Of a stretch of 64,000 nucleotides of DNA, positions 17,120 to 25,167 are shown piece after piece. Made by a program: the position numbers and the translations under genes. The notes beneath the pieces were generated by a model. That model saw only the letters and a program-made list of their open reading frames with translations, did no database searches and was not told where the DNA came from. Position 1 is the first letter of the stretch, and the number at the start of each line of letters is the position of its first letter. Source of the stretch: Sphingobacteriaceae bacterium (GTDB lineage Bacteria; Bacteroidota; Bacteroidia; B-17B0; Aurantibacillaceae). Location of the stretch: positions 186,001 to 250,000 of the forward strand of contig JADJLA010000001.1 in NCBI GenBank assembly GCA_016705695.1, given 5' to 3'.

Positions 17120-17889
17120 ACTTTCCAAGGAGCCTTTTGGCCTTCCCACAATTCTTCGAGTTCAATTTTATCACGCATGGCATCCATACATTTCCAAAAA
17201 CCTTTGTGTCTGTATGCGCCTAATTGTTTATCGTTTGCAATATCTATCAATGGTTTTTTCTCCCATTGTACATCGTCCATGTCTTTTTCCAGATATTTAA
17301 AAATACCCGGCTCCAAAACAAAAAATCCACCATTGATCCACACGCCATCGCCTTCGGGTTTTTCTTGGAATTTAGTTACCATTCCTTTTTCGTCGGTTTC
17401 AATATTTCCAAAACGCCCAGGCAATTGTATAGAAGTTAAAGTGGCTAATTTTGCATTCTCCTTATGGAATTTTAATAGAGCGTTGATATCAATATCTGCA
17501 ACACCATCTCCGTAGGTCAACATAAAAGTTTCATCCTTCACATGTTTTTGAATACGTTTGATGCGACCTGCAGTATTTGTGTTTACTCCTGTGTCTACCA
17601 AAGTAACTTTAAATGATTCGGAATTGGTAAAATGTACATCTACCACGTTCTTCTCAAGTTCAACAGTGATATCAGAGTTATATAAAAAATAATTAATAAA
17701 ATATTCTTTGATCAAATGTCCTTTGTATCCAAGACAAACCACAAATTCGTTGAAACCATGTTTGGCATAAATTTTCATGATATGCCAAATGATAGGTTTA
17801 CCGCCTATCTCTATCATGGGTTTTGGTTTTATGGTTGTTTCTTCCGATATTCTGGTGCCTAATCCGCCGGCGAGTATAACTACTTTCAT
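17113..17889 (-). CDS. rfbF: Glucose-1-phosphate cytidylyltransferase
   Basis: RfbF makes CDP-glucose from CTP and glucose-1-phosphate, the entry step to CDP-6-deoxy sugars. The 258-aa protein shows the nucleotidyltransferase motif LAGGLGTRISEETTIKPKPM, IGGKPIIWHIMK, the metal-binding TYGDGVADI, and VWINGGFFVLEPG. Length is typical. It is the first gene of the leftward operon and has a TATATTTG -7 box at 17908-17915. Confidence 0.97.
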   Translation of the reverse strand: MKVVILAGGLGTRISEETTIKPKPMIEIGGKPIIWHIMKIYAKHGFNEFVVCLGYKGHLIKEYFINYFLYNSDITVELEKNVVDVHFTNSESFKVTLVDTGVNTNTAGRIKRIQKHVKDETFMLTYGDGVADIDINALLKFHKENAKLATLTSIQLPGRFGNIETDEKGMVTKFQEKPEGDGVWINGGFFVLEPGIFKYLEKDMDDVQWEKKPLIDIANDKQLGAYRHKGFWKCMDAMRDKIELEELWEGQKAPWKVW

Positions 17890-17907
17890 GAAGGGTTTTT
17901 AGAGTGT

Positions 17908-17915
17908 CAAATATA
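17908..17915 (-). promoter_or_regulatory. -7 promoter box of the CDP-sugar operon
   Basis: The minus strand reads TATATTTG 18 bp upstream of the rfbF ATG, a full match to TAnnTTTG. No -33 TTG is present at the usual spacing, so the promoter may be weak or activator-dependent. Confidence 0.5.
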
Positions 17916-18070
17916 TTAAAATTAGGCTAAAGATAAAATTAATTATGGGAACCTTAAGTCCTTGTACGCTAAATAATACGGCTATTTCACTCACTCGCGA
18001 TTTAGCAAATTTTAATTTTTTTTATTGTTCAATTTTTTAGTACTTTTAAAAGCTATCATAGCCAAAATTA

Positions 18071-18193
18071 AGGAATGGGTAGGAAATAAGTTCCAACGAG
18101 GCGTGTATAAATTTTAAACCGGAGCATAGCAAGTTATGTGAGGATTAAAATTTATATAACAACGAAGTTGGAGGTTATTTAATGCACATTCCT
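18071..18193. repeat. Long imperfect hairpin element, copy A
   Basis: This fills much of the 314-bp gap between the divergent rfbF and GT2 genes; the rest (17916-18070) is AT-rich with nothing else I can name. Left and right arms pair through AGGAATG/CATTCCT, AAATAA/TTATTT, TCCAAC/GTTGGA and the central TATAAATTTTAA/TTAAAATTTATA. CGAGG is unpaired on the left side and CGAAG on the right, and a small CATA/TATG hairpin is at the apex. It ends 10 bp before the GT2 start codon. Related elements are at 24178 and 42602. Confidence 0.7.
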
Positions 18194-18203
18194 GCCCAAG
18201 TAA

Positions 18204-19130
18204 ATGAGTAAAAAGATAACCATAATTGTGCCTATCTACAATTCCTCAGCTTTTATGAGCAATTTAGTGGAGGCTATTGATGCAGAACGTAAAAATTCTA
18301 ATTGGGATCTTGAATTGGTACTGGTGGATGATGGAAGTAAGGATAAGAGTTTTGATAAAATTGTTGAGTTAAGTAAAACCTATACTTACATCAAAGGGAT
18401 AAAACTTTCAAGAAATTTTGGTCACCAGATCGCTGTAAAAACAGGTCTTTCACATTGCACAGGTGATTACATTGCCGTAATTGATGACGATCTTCAAGAT
18501 CCGCCATCATTACTTCCCGGATTTTTTAAATATTTGGATGATGGATTTGATGTTGCTTATGGCGTTCGAAAAAAACGCAAGGAGAATATTTTTAAAAAAT
18601 TAAGTTATAATAGTTTCTATCGCATTCTTAAGAAATTAAGTGATACTGAAATTCCGTTAGACAGCGGTGATTTTTGTGTGATGAAAAAGCAGGTAGTGGA
18701 TAATATGCTAAAGCTGCAAGAAAAAAATCCGTTCTTGCGTGGCATTCGCGCTTGGGTTGGATTTAAGCAAATTGGCGTAGAATATGAGCGTGCTGCAAGG
18801 TTTGACGGGCAGTCGGGTTATACTTTAAAAAAATTAATGAAGATAGCCATGGATGGCATCTTTTCTTTTTCATCTGTACCAATTCGAACCATAACTTTAC
18901 TGGGCTTTTTAGGATTACTTTTTGCCGTTGTATATTCGGGGATCGTTATATACGAATCATTTGTTGATCATATCGAAGTAAAGGGTTTTGCAAGTTTAGC
19001 TATCATCATTTTGTTTTTTGGATCATTAACGCTCATCTGTCTAGGAATTATTGGCGAATATATTGTACGCATTTATGATGAAGTGCGTAACAGACCATAT
19101 TCTGTTATTGAAAAAACCATCAACCTATGA
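18204..19130 (+). CDS. DPM1/GtrB-like polyprenyl-phosphate glycosyltransferase (GT2)
   Basis: The 308-aa protein has a GT-A domain (ITIIVPIYNSSAFMSNLV, VLVDDGSKDKS, VIDDDLQDPPSLLPGFF) followed by two transmembrane helices at ~230-250 and ~265-290 (ITLLGFLGLLFAVVYSG, IILFFGSLTLICLGIIGEY). This layout is typical of ArnC/GtrB-like enzymes that load a sugar onto undecaprenyl phosphate at the inner membrane. It overlaps the next gene (ATGA). A GT39-type transferase two genes on could use the lipid-linked sugar. Confidence 0.92.
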   Translation: MSKKITIIVPIYNSSAFMSNLVEAIDAERKNSNWDLELVLVDDGSKDKSFDKIVELSKTYTYIKGIKLSRNFGHQIAVKTGLSHCTGDYIAVIDDDLQDPPSLLPGFFKYLDDGFDVAYGVRKKRKENIFKKLSYNSFYRILKKLSDTEIPLDSGDFCVMKKQVVDNMLKLQEKNPFLRGIRAWVGFKQIGVEYERAARFDGQSGYTLKKLMKIAMDGIFSFSSVPIRTITLLGFLGLLFAVVYSGIVIYESFVDHIEVKGFASLAIIILFFGSLTLICLGIIGEYIVRIYDEVRNRPYSVIEKTINL

Positions 19131-20068
19131 GTTATACGCACGTTGCGATATTAGGGGCCAATGGTTTTATTGGTAAACATCTTACAAGGGTGTTGATGCA
19201 AAATTCTCAATTGAAAATAACCTTGTTTGGGAGAAGCCCTTCAAATGATTTCAAGGATAAGCTACCTTATCATCAGTTAGATCTTAACAATACATCGCAA
19301 TTAGAAAAGTATTTCAAGGAAACAGAGATCGTGTATTACCTAGCCTCTGATTCTATTCCATCATCAAGTTGGGATGATCCAAAATTTGATGTAGAGAAGA
19401 ATTTATTACCCTTTATTCACTTTTTAAATAACGGCGTTAAACATAAATTAAGAAAAGTAGTGTTTGTTTCCAGCGCAGGAACAATTTATGGCCCGTCTAA
19501 AGAAAAGCTGAACGAGGATTCGGACAAAAAACCGTTTTCGCCTTATGGGATCACTAAATTGGCGATGGAAAATTATTTGAATTATTTTGAAGTTCGTCAT
19601 AATATTAAGCATGATATTTTTAGAGTAAGTAATGTTTACGGCGATGGACAAGATACCTCAAAAGGCCTAGGTATAATCAATACATTTTTAGAAAAGATAA
19701 TTAAAGACCATAACATTACAATTTATGGTAACGGGGAAAATATAAGAAATTATATTTGCGTAAATGATGTGGCTAAATTATTGAGTTTGTCAATTTCTTC
19801 AGGAGCGGATTCAAATATTTACAACTTAGCTTCAAATGACAATATCAGTATAAATCAATTGGTAGATATCATTAAAAAAATTGTGAAGGAAGAATTTAAA
19901 GTGAATTATAAGGAAACAAGGCAAAGTGATAATCCTGCGATCAGTTTGGATAATTCAAAACTAAAAGCAAGTTTCAAGGATTTTAAATTTATAGAGCTGA
20001 GTGATGGTATAGAACAATCCTACAAGCATATTAAAGAGAAATTAGGAGTAAAAAATAATCAGAACTAA
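19127..20068 (+). CDS. NAD-dependent epimerase/dehydratase (SDR)
   Basis: The 313-aa extended SDR has the Rossmann motif AILGANGFIGKHLTR, the catalytic SSAGTIYGPS and SPYGITKLAMENYL (YxxxK), and FRVSNVYGDGQDTSKGLG. It resembles UDP-glucose 4-epimerase-like sugar enzymes. It overlaps the GT2 gene by 4 bp and is followed by the GT39 gene after 2 bp, so all three are one operon. The substrate is likely the nucleotide sugar used by the neighbouring transferase. Confidence 0.9.
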   Translation: MSYTHVAILGANGFIGKHLTRVLMQNSQLKITLFGRSPSNDFKDKLPYHQLDLNNTSQLEKYFKETEIVYYLASDSIPSSSWDDPKFDVEKNLLPFIHFLNNGVKHKLRKVVFVSSAGTIYGPSKEKLNEDSDKKPFSPYGITKLAMENYLNYFEVRHNIKHDIFRVSNVYGDGQDTSKGLGIINTFLEKIIKDHNITIYGNGENIRNYICVNDVAKLLSLSISSGADSNIYNLASNDNISINQLVDIIKKIVKEEFKVNYKETRQSDNPAISLDNSKLKASFKDFKFIELSDGIEQSYKHIKEKLGVKNNQN

Positions 20069-20070
20069 TT

Positions 20071-21783
20071 ATGGCAAAGACAAAAGTAGCCGAGAAAAAA
20101 GTGGTTGTTCCTGCAGTAAAAACAACAAAGGAATTTAAGATCGGTAGCAAAACAATTATTGTTTCAAACGAGGACCTTATTTGTACAGGTTTATTGTTTG
20201 TTTTGGTATTTATTGTTCATTCTATACGCACAAATTTTGCTGGTATTCCATTTGAGCGTGATGAGGGTATATACAGTTATTTTGGTAAGTTAGTTCTCGA
20301 AGGAAAAGTACCTTACAAAGATTTTTACGAGGTGAAGTTCCCCGGCTTGTTCTATTTCTTTGCTATGATCGTTGGCTTATTTGGCGATACAGTTCAAGGA
20401 ATGCATACGGGTTTTATGTGGGTGAATATTCTATCGATGGTTTTCTTGTATTTTGCCGCGCGAAATTTATTTTCTCCTGTGGCTGGAGTAATTACTGCTG
20501 CAACTTTTGCATTTGTGTCGTTAACACCAAACTTAAGCGGCTTTACTGTGCAAGCAGAGCATGGAGTTGCTTTCTTTATTAGTATGGGATTATTGTTCTA
20601 TTCATTAGCAAGATCTAAAGGTAAACTCATGTACTACATGTTAATGGGACTTGCTATGGGCTGCGCGTTCATGGTAAAAACAACTGGAGTGTTCTTGGCA
20701 TTATGGGGAGGTTTTTTAGTGATCACTGATTTTTGGTTCACAAAGCCACGTGTTTGGAAGCAATTCTGGAAGCAAATGTTTGCTTACGCTGTTGGTGGGT
20801 TCTCTATTATTATTTTGATGTTCCTGATCATTGCCTCAAAAGGTTCATTTAATGAGATGATCTATTGGACCATTGAGCATGCAAAGCAATACGCTAGCAG
20901 TATGCCTTATGAAGAAGGTGTAAAATATTTTAAATACACACGGGATGCTATTATTCAAAACCATAAATTCTTCTGGTATCACAGTTTGCTCGCAGTTATT
21001 TTATGTTTATTGCGACCGATAAATATCAAATACAAAATTCTTGGAGTAACACTTTTAGGTTTTTCTTTTATGACCATTGTTCCGGGTTACTTTTTTTACG
21101 GTCACTATTGGATACAAACAGTTCCCGGATTAGCTCTAGTTGCAGGCTTAGCGTTTTATTCGGTAATGGCTATTATTAAAGATACTTTAAATTTCAAAAA
21201 GCCTATTATTAAATGGGTTTATCTTGGAATTTTCGGCGCCCTTACATTTAGTCACGTTTCAACTTTGAAATCCTATTATTATCACCCAAACTACGAGCGC
21301 ATCTTAAGAGCAGTATATGGTAATAATCCTTTTCCTGAATCGATGGAAATTGCTAATTATATTAATTCGCATTCAAAGCCTGAGGATAATATTGTACTGA
21401 TCGGATCAGAACCGCAGATCTATTTTTATACCAAAAAGAAGTCGCCTTCACGCCATGCATACTTTACCTCTATTGTAAATAATGTAAAAGATCATAAAGA
21501 GTGGCAACGTGAATTTGCTAGGGATACCGAAAAAGCAAAACCTAAATTCGTTATTTTCTTCAATCATCCGTTATCATTGTTGGTTCAGGCTAACGTAGAT
21601 AAGTACGTTTTTGAGTGGGCCAATAAATTCATTACCGAAAATTATAGGATCGTTGGTTTAGTAGACATGATAGAAGGGCAGCAAAGTGTGTATGTGTACA
21701 ATGAACAGATAAATACATACAAGCCTATTTCTCAAAATCTCATCTACATTTACGAGCGTAATCCTAGTCCTCCGAAACCTTAA
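20071..21783 (+). CDS. GT39-family (ArnT/PMT-like) membrane glycosyltransferase
   Basis: The 570-aa protein has a short charged N-terminus and then about 9-10 transmembrane helices. The first large periplasmic loop carries the GT39/GT-C signature FERDEGIYSYFGKLVLEG with the Asp-Glu catalytic pair, followed by VPYKDFYEVKFPGLFYF. A C-terminal globular part (from ~435) resembles that of related proteins (DNIVLIGSEPQIYFYTKKKSP). Such enzymes take a polyprenyl-phosphate sugar and glycosylate lipid A, protein or glycan on the periplasmic side. Its 3' end overlaps the convergent next gene by 20 bp. Confidence 0.9.
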   Translation: MAKTKVAEKKVVVPAVKTTKEFKIGSKTIIVSNEDLICTGLLFVLVFIVHSIRTNFAGIPFERDEGIYSYFGKLVLEGKVPYKDFYEVKFPGLFYFFAMIVGLFGDTVQGMHTGFMWVNILSMVFLYFAARNLFSPVAGVITAATFAFVSLTPNLSGFTVQAEHGVAFFISMGLLFYSLARSKGKLMYYMLMGLAMGCAFMVKTTGVFLALWGGFLVITDFWFTKPRVWKQFWKQMFAYAVGGFSIIILMFLIIASKGSFNEMIYWTIEHAKQYASSMPYEEGVKYFKYTRDAIIQNHKFFWYHSLLAVILCLLRPINIKYKILGVTLLGFSFMTIVPGYFFYGHYWIQTVPGLALVAGLAFYSVMAIIKDTLNFKKPIIKWVYLGIFGALTFSHVSTLKSYYYHPNYERILRAVYGNNPFPESMEIANYINSHSKPEDNIVLIGSEPQIYFYTKKKSPSRHAYFTSIVNNVKDHKEWQREFARDTEKAKPKFVIFFNHPLSLLVQANVDKYVFEWANKFITENYRIVGLVDMIEGQQSVYVYNEQINTYKPISQNLIYIYERNPSPPKP

Positions 21784-22102
21784 TGGTGATCTCTTTTATA
21801 GAGTTTATATCGTTGTAATTGCGCGATGTAAAATTTAAAATGGTGATGCCTGGTTTTACCGCAGTAAAGTAAAAGTAAACACCATTGTCATTTCCTTCCC
21901 AAACTGTATTCATTCGATCAAGCAAGCTTTTATCGTATTCATCATTTAATTGCCAGGTATAACCCGTTCTGTGATCTTCAGGTAAATTAATTCTGAATTT
22001 TTTATTGAGTTTTACTTTGCATGGTTGCGCATCGTTGACCTTAATAGTTTGATAAGAGCAAGACGCTAGGAAAAGTGCAACTATAAAAAATAAATTCTTC
22101 AT
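21764..22102 (-). CDS. Chagasin-like (I42) protease-inhibitor domain lipoprotein
   Basis: The 112-aa product has a lipoprotein signal (MKNLFFIVALFLASC, Cys15). The mature part matches the chagasin fold: INLPEDHRTGYTWQL (family loop NPTTGYxW), a middle strand VYFYFTAVKPGITILNF (GxxG-like turn) and SRNY where chagasins have RPW. Chagasins inhibit papain-like cysteine proteases. Loop residues are partly divergent, so activity is uncertain. It overlaps the upstream VWA gene by one base and is likely cotranscribed with it. Confidence 0.72.
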   Translation of the reverse strand: MKNLFFIVALFLASCSYQTIKVNDAQPCKVKLNKKFRINLPEDHRTGYTWQLNDEYDKSLLDRMNTVWEGNDNGVYFYFTAVKPGITILNFTSRNYNDINSIKEITIKVSED

Positions 22103-24162
22103 TAGATCAAGCCATGATATTTACGTAAGAACCATTCTAGAGATAATAAAATAAGAAGCAATGCAAAGATCCATTTAAGATCAATAAGTTCTGTGGTCTC
22201 ATTTTGCGAATAAGTGATAGGTTTTATAGATTCGTTATTTAAAATGGAAGTTTCCAAGGTTTTAAGATCAGCTAATTTGTACATTTTCCCATTAGTACCT
22301 GCGCTTAATTTTTGAAGCAAACTATGATCGGCTACGGTATTTATTTTTTCAGAGATCACCGGTTTTACAATTAGAATTCCTTTTTTTACAGTAACAGTGG
22401 CCTCAGTTTTTGTTTTGGCTTCATACGTATATTCGCCGGGCGCTAAAAGACCTAGAGCAAGCTTGTAAGAATTACCTTGTTTACTAAATGTATAATTGAA
22501 TGTATTTCCTTTTTCGTTCTTAATTACCATGGTCACATCAGGCTGCGTAATGAGTTCATAGCTTTTATTGTAAACCTCTGCAGTAAATTCAATAGGTTCG
22601 TTTTCGCTGATGATCTTTTGCGTATAAATTCTAAAAAAACTTTTATCGCTTTTTACCGAAAGGTATTGAATGGATTTGCTTATGAGTTCATTGAACGCAT
22701 TGAAGTTATTACTCTCTTGATAGTTTCTCAGTTTCCAACGCCATAATCCATCGCCAATAAAAACGCCACTTTTTAAACCATTTAATTCATTAAAAAACAA
22801 AACAGGTTCCGACATAGTAACAGAGCCAATTTTTTGATTCAATAATACTTGCGCTCCATTTGACACATTGTATTTTGCAAAATACGTTTTAACTGCCGGA
22901 AAGTTAGTGATGGCGTTTCGTAGTTCTTCTGAAATAGTAAATAAACCAAAGCCATTATTAATGGCGGGTTCAGAATCATTCAATTTATCTATCATAGAAG
23001 TGATCTTTACTTCATTTAGCCCTGAATTTGGAGCAGGATTAATAATAAGGTAAGGAATGCGATTTGTAACGCACTCGTCGAGAATGTTGCGGTTGTTTGA
23101 ATTGTAATTGTGAATGATCACCAAACTGAAAGGCTTTACAACGCGATTGAATTTATCGGTAAAATCTTTTATCAATTCGTAATTCTTCATGCTTTCAATG
23201 CTTTCGCTAATTGCAGAAACATCAGGATGTGGTGCGTTAGACACTAAAAGAATTTTATCGCGATTATCGATCACATCCACGATAAAGCTTTGAGAATTAT
23301 TAGCCAAATTGGTCTCTCCTTTTACGGGAGATACATTTACTGTATAACGTTGTACGCCCGGCGCATCAGCATCTAAAATAAAATTTACGGTGGAAATAAA
23401 ATTTTGAGAGTTGATCTTTATTTTTTGTTCATTTTTTTTAATGTTGTTCTTGAAAATGCTTACAATGCATTCTTCCCCACTTAATTTAATAGCGTTTAGT
23501 GTGATCTCGGCCAAGAATTGATTTCCTAAATAAGCTACCTGATTGTGGTTTATTTTTTGAATGAGGGCGTCCTTTTTCTCAATAGTGTCTCCTAAAGCAA
23601 TGGTGTAGATCGGGAATTTTATTTTTTCTAAATTATAAATGGGGTTAGCACCTTTGTTAATGATACCGTCTGATGCAATGATGAGCGCTCCAATATTTTG
23701 CCCCGAAAAATTATTTGCAACATCGGCAAGTAAGTTCGACAAGTCAGTTTCCTTGTCTTTAAAACAAATGCTATCAGATAAGCGTGTTCTTTCACCAAAT
23801 AATAATTGTTTAATTGTAAAGCGTTTTCCTAAACCTTCACTCAGAGTTCGAATATTCTCTTTTAGTAATTTAGACAGTGTAGCACTGTCCTTTCCGGAAA
23901 CAATAGAAGTTGAATTATCTATCGCAATTAATATGATTGGATTTTCGCTGCGATTATTAATATGTTTTAAGAAAAGATTGGTAAGTAAAATGCAAATAAG
24001 CGTAATGCATAAGGCTCGTGTTCCAAAAAGTATGCGTTGAATAAGAGGAGGAAGTTCACCGGCCTTTTTATCCTTATAGTAAAGTAATAGGGAAAGCAAT
24101 GCGCCAATTATAAAGCACAATGCAAAAAGATACCAAGGCGTGTCTGAAATTATTTTTACCAT
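22102..24162 (-). CDS. VWA-domain-like membrane protein (BatA/aerotolerance-type)
   Basis: The 686-aa protein has two N-terminal membrane helices (WYLFALCFIIGALLSLLLYY, ALCITLICILLTNLFL), then a VWA-like domain starting IILIAIDNSTSIVSGKDS (MIDAS-like DxSxS). It continues with beta-rich domains, and there is a final helix near the C-terminus (WIFALLLILLSLEWFL) followed by a short cytoplasmic tail. This topology is typical of large Bacteroidota VWA proteins related to BatA or glutamine-amidotransferase-like membrane proteins. Most of the chain would be periplasmic. The exact function is unknown. Confidence 0.8.
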   Translation of the reverse strand: MVKIISDTPWYLFALCFIIGALLSLLLYYKDKKAGELPPLIQRILFGTRALCITLICILLTNLFLKHINNRSENPIILIAIDNSTSIVSGKDSATLSKLLKENIRTLSEGLGKRFTIKQLLFGERTRLSDSICFKDKETDLSNLLADVANNFSGQNIGALIIASDGIINKGANPIYNLEKIKFPIYTIALGDTIEKKDALIQKINHNQVAYLGNQFLAEITLNAIKLSGEECIVSIFKNNIKKNEQKIKINSQNFISTVNFILDADAPGVQRYTVNVSPVKGETNLANNSQSFIVDVIDNRDKILLVSNAPHPDVSAISESIESMKNYELIKDFTDKFNRVVKPFSLVIIHNYNSNNRNILDECVTNRIPYLIINPAPNSGLNEVKITSMIDKLNDSEPAINNGFGLFTISEELRNAITNFPAVKTYFAKYNVSNGAQVLLNQKIGSVTMSEPVLFFNELNGLKSGVFIGDGLWRWKLRNYQESNNFNAFNELISKSIQYLSVKSDKSFFRIYTQKIISENEPIEFTAEVYNKSYELITQPDVTMVIKNEKGNTFNYTFSKQGNSYKLALGLLAPGEYTYEAKTKTEATVTVKKGILIVKPVISEKINTVADHSLLQKLSAGTNGKMYKLADLKTLETSILNNESIKPITYSQNETTELIDLKWIFALLLILLSLEWFLRKYHGLI

Positions 24163-24177
24163 TCATTTGGTGTTATT

Positions 24178-24300
24178 AGTGTCTGCAAGAAAACGCCAAG
24201 TTCGAGGTTGCGAAGGCTAAAAAATTAAGAGTTTACTAAAGTAAATGATTAATTTTTTAGACGAGTATAACGCTGAAATTGGCGTTTTCTTGTGGACACT
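24178..24300. repeat. Long imperfect hairpin element, copy B
   Basis: The arms pair AGTGTC and CAAGAAAACGCCAA with GGACACT and TTGGCGTTTTCTTG, then CTAAAAAATTAA with TTAATTTTTTAG around a TTTAC/GTAAA apical hairpin. The left internal loop holds TTCGAGG; the right one holds AACGCTGAA. The right end reaches into the fabG stop codon, and the left end lies 15 bp from the VWA gene start. It shares architecture with the elements at 18071 and 42602. Confidence 0.75.
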
Positions 24301-25045
24301 AGGTGAGCATACCTCCGCATACATTGATGCATTGTCCGGTAACATAGGCACTCATATCACTTGCCAAGAATAAAGTTACGTTAGCAACATCTTCTGTTGT
24401 GCCACCTCTTTTTAAAGGAATGCCATCGCGCCATTGCTGAACCACTTTTTCATCTAATGCAGCGGTCATTTCAGTTTCAATAAATCCGGGAGCAATTGCA
24501 TTACAACGAATATTACGTGAGCCTAATTCTATAGCTACCGATTTTGTGAAGCCAATGATACCTGCTTTAGATGCCGCATAATTACTTTGTCCGGCATTTC
24601 CTTTTACACCAACAACTGAACTCATATTAATAATAGAACCTTTGCGTGCTTTTAACATTGGTTTTTGTACGGCCTTTGTTAAATTAAATACCGATTTTAA
24701 ATTCGCATTGATCACTTCATCCCATTGTTGTTCGCTCATACGCATTAATAGTGTATCGCGCGTGATGCCTGCGTTATTTACAAGCACATCAATAGTTCCA
24801 AATTCGGCAACAACTGCGTTAACAAGATCATCAGCTGCTTTAAAATTTCCGGCATCGCTTTTATATCCTTTTGCTTTTATACCAAACGCTTGCAATTCTT
24901 TTTCAAGTTCCTTTGCTTTTTCTTCAGAGCTTACATATGTAAAAGCTACAGTTGCTCCGTTTTGCGCAAAACTTAAAGCAATCCCTTTTCCAATTCCGCG
25001 TGTGGCTCCTGTTATCAAGGCCACTTTATTTTGTAATAGTTGCAT
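24299..25045 (-). CDS. fabG: 3-oxoacyl-ACP reductase
   Basis: FabG reduces 3-ketoacyl-ACP with NADPH in fatty-acid elongation. From the ATG at 25045 the protein has 248 aa (E. coli 244); I prefer this start because it begins MQLLQNKVALITGATRGIGKG, while the upstream extension is hydrophobic and not family-like. Motifs are TGATRGIGKGIA (cofactor), VNNAGITRD, SSVVGVKGNAGQSNYAASKAG (Ser-Tyr-Lys), and AIAPGFIETEMT. Other SDRs of this type act on other ketones, but the similarity to FabG is high. Confidence 0.93.
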   Translation of the reverse strand: MQLLQNKVALITGATRGIGKGIALSFAQNGATVAFTYVSSEEKAKELEKELQAFGIKAKGYKSDAGNFKAADDLVNAVVAEFGTIDVLVNNAGITRDTLLMRMSEQQWDEVINANLKSVFNLTKAVQKPMLKARKGSIINMSSVVGVKGNAGQSNYAASKAGIIGFTKSVAIELGSRNIRCNAIAPGFIETEMTAALDEKVVQQWRDGIPLKRGGTTEDVANVTLFLASDMSAYVTGQCINVCGGMLT

Positions 25046-25122
25046 AATAAATGTGTTAAAAAGTAAAAGTAAGTATAATATTTGGCTCAAAAAGGTTTCG
25101 AATTTTAACATATATTAGATTT

Positions 25123-25137
25123 TGGCACGATACTTGA
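25123..25137 (+). promoter_or_regulatory. Candidate sigma-54-like promoter, T9SS paralogue 1
   Basis: TGGCAC-N5-TTGA has the GG-N10-G(C) geometry of -24/-12 promoters, with A in place of the usual C at the last position. The same motif occurs at the equivalent place before paralogue 2. An alternative reading is TTTG as a -33 box with a TATTGTTC -7 box near 25141. Confidence 0.4.
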
Positions 25138-25167
25138 CTAGTATTGTTCGGACTTCTTTATTGTAGA

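Noticed and set aside
11827..17889. dTDP-rhamnose pathway
   Set aside because: The RmlC-like gene suggested it, but rmlA, rmlB and rmlD are absent while rfbF and rfbG for CDP-glucose are present directly upstream.
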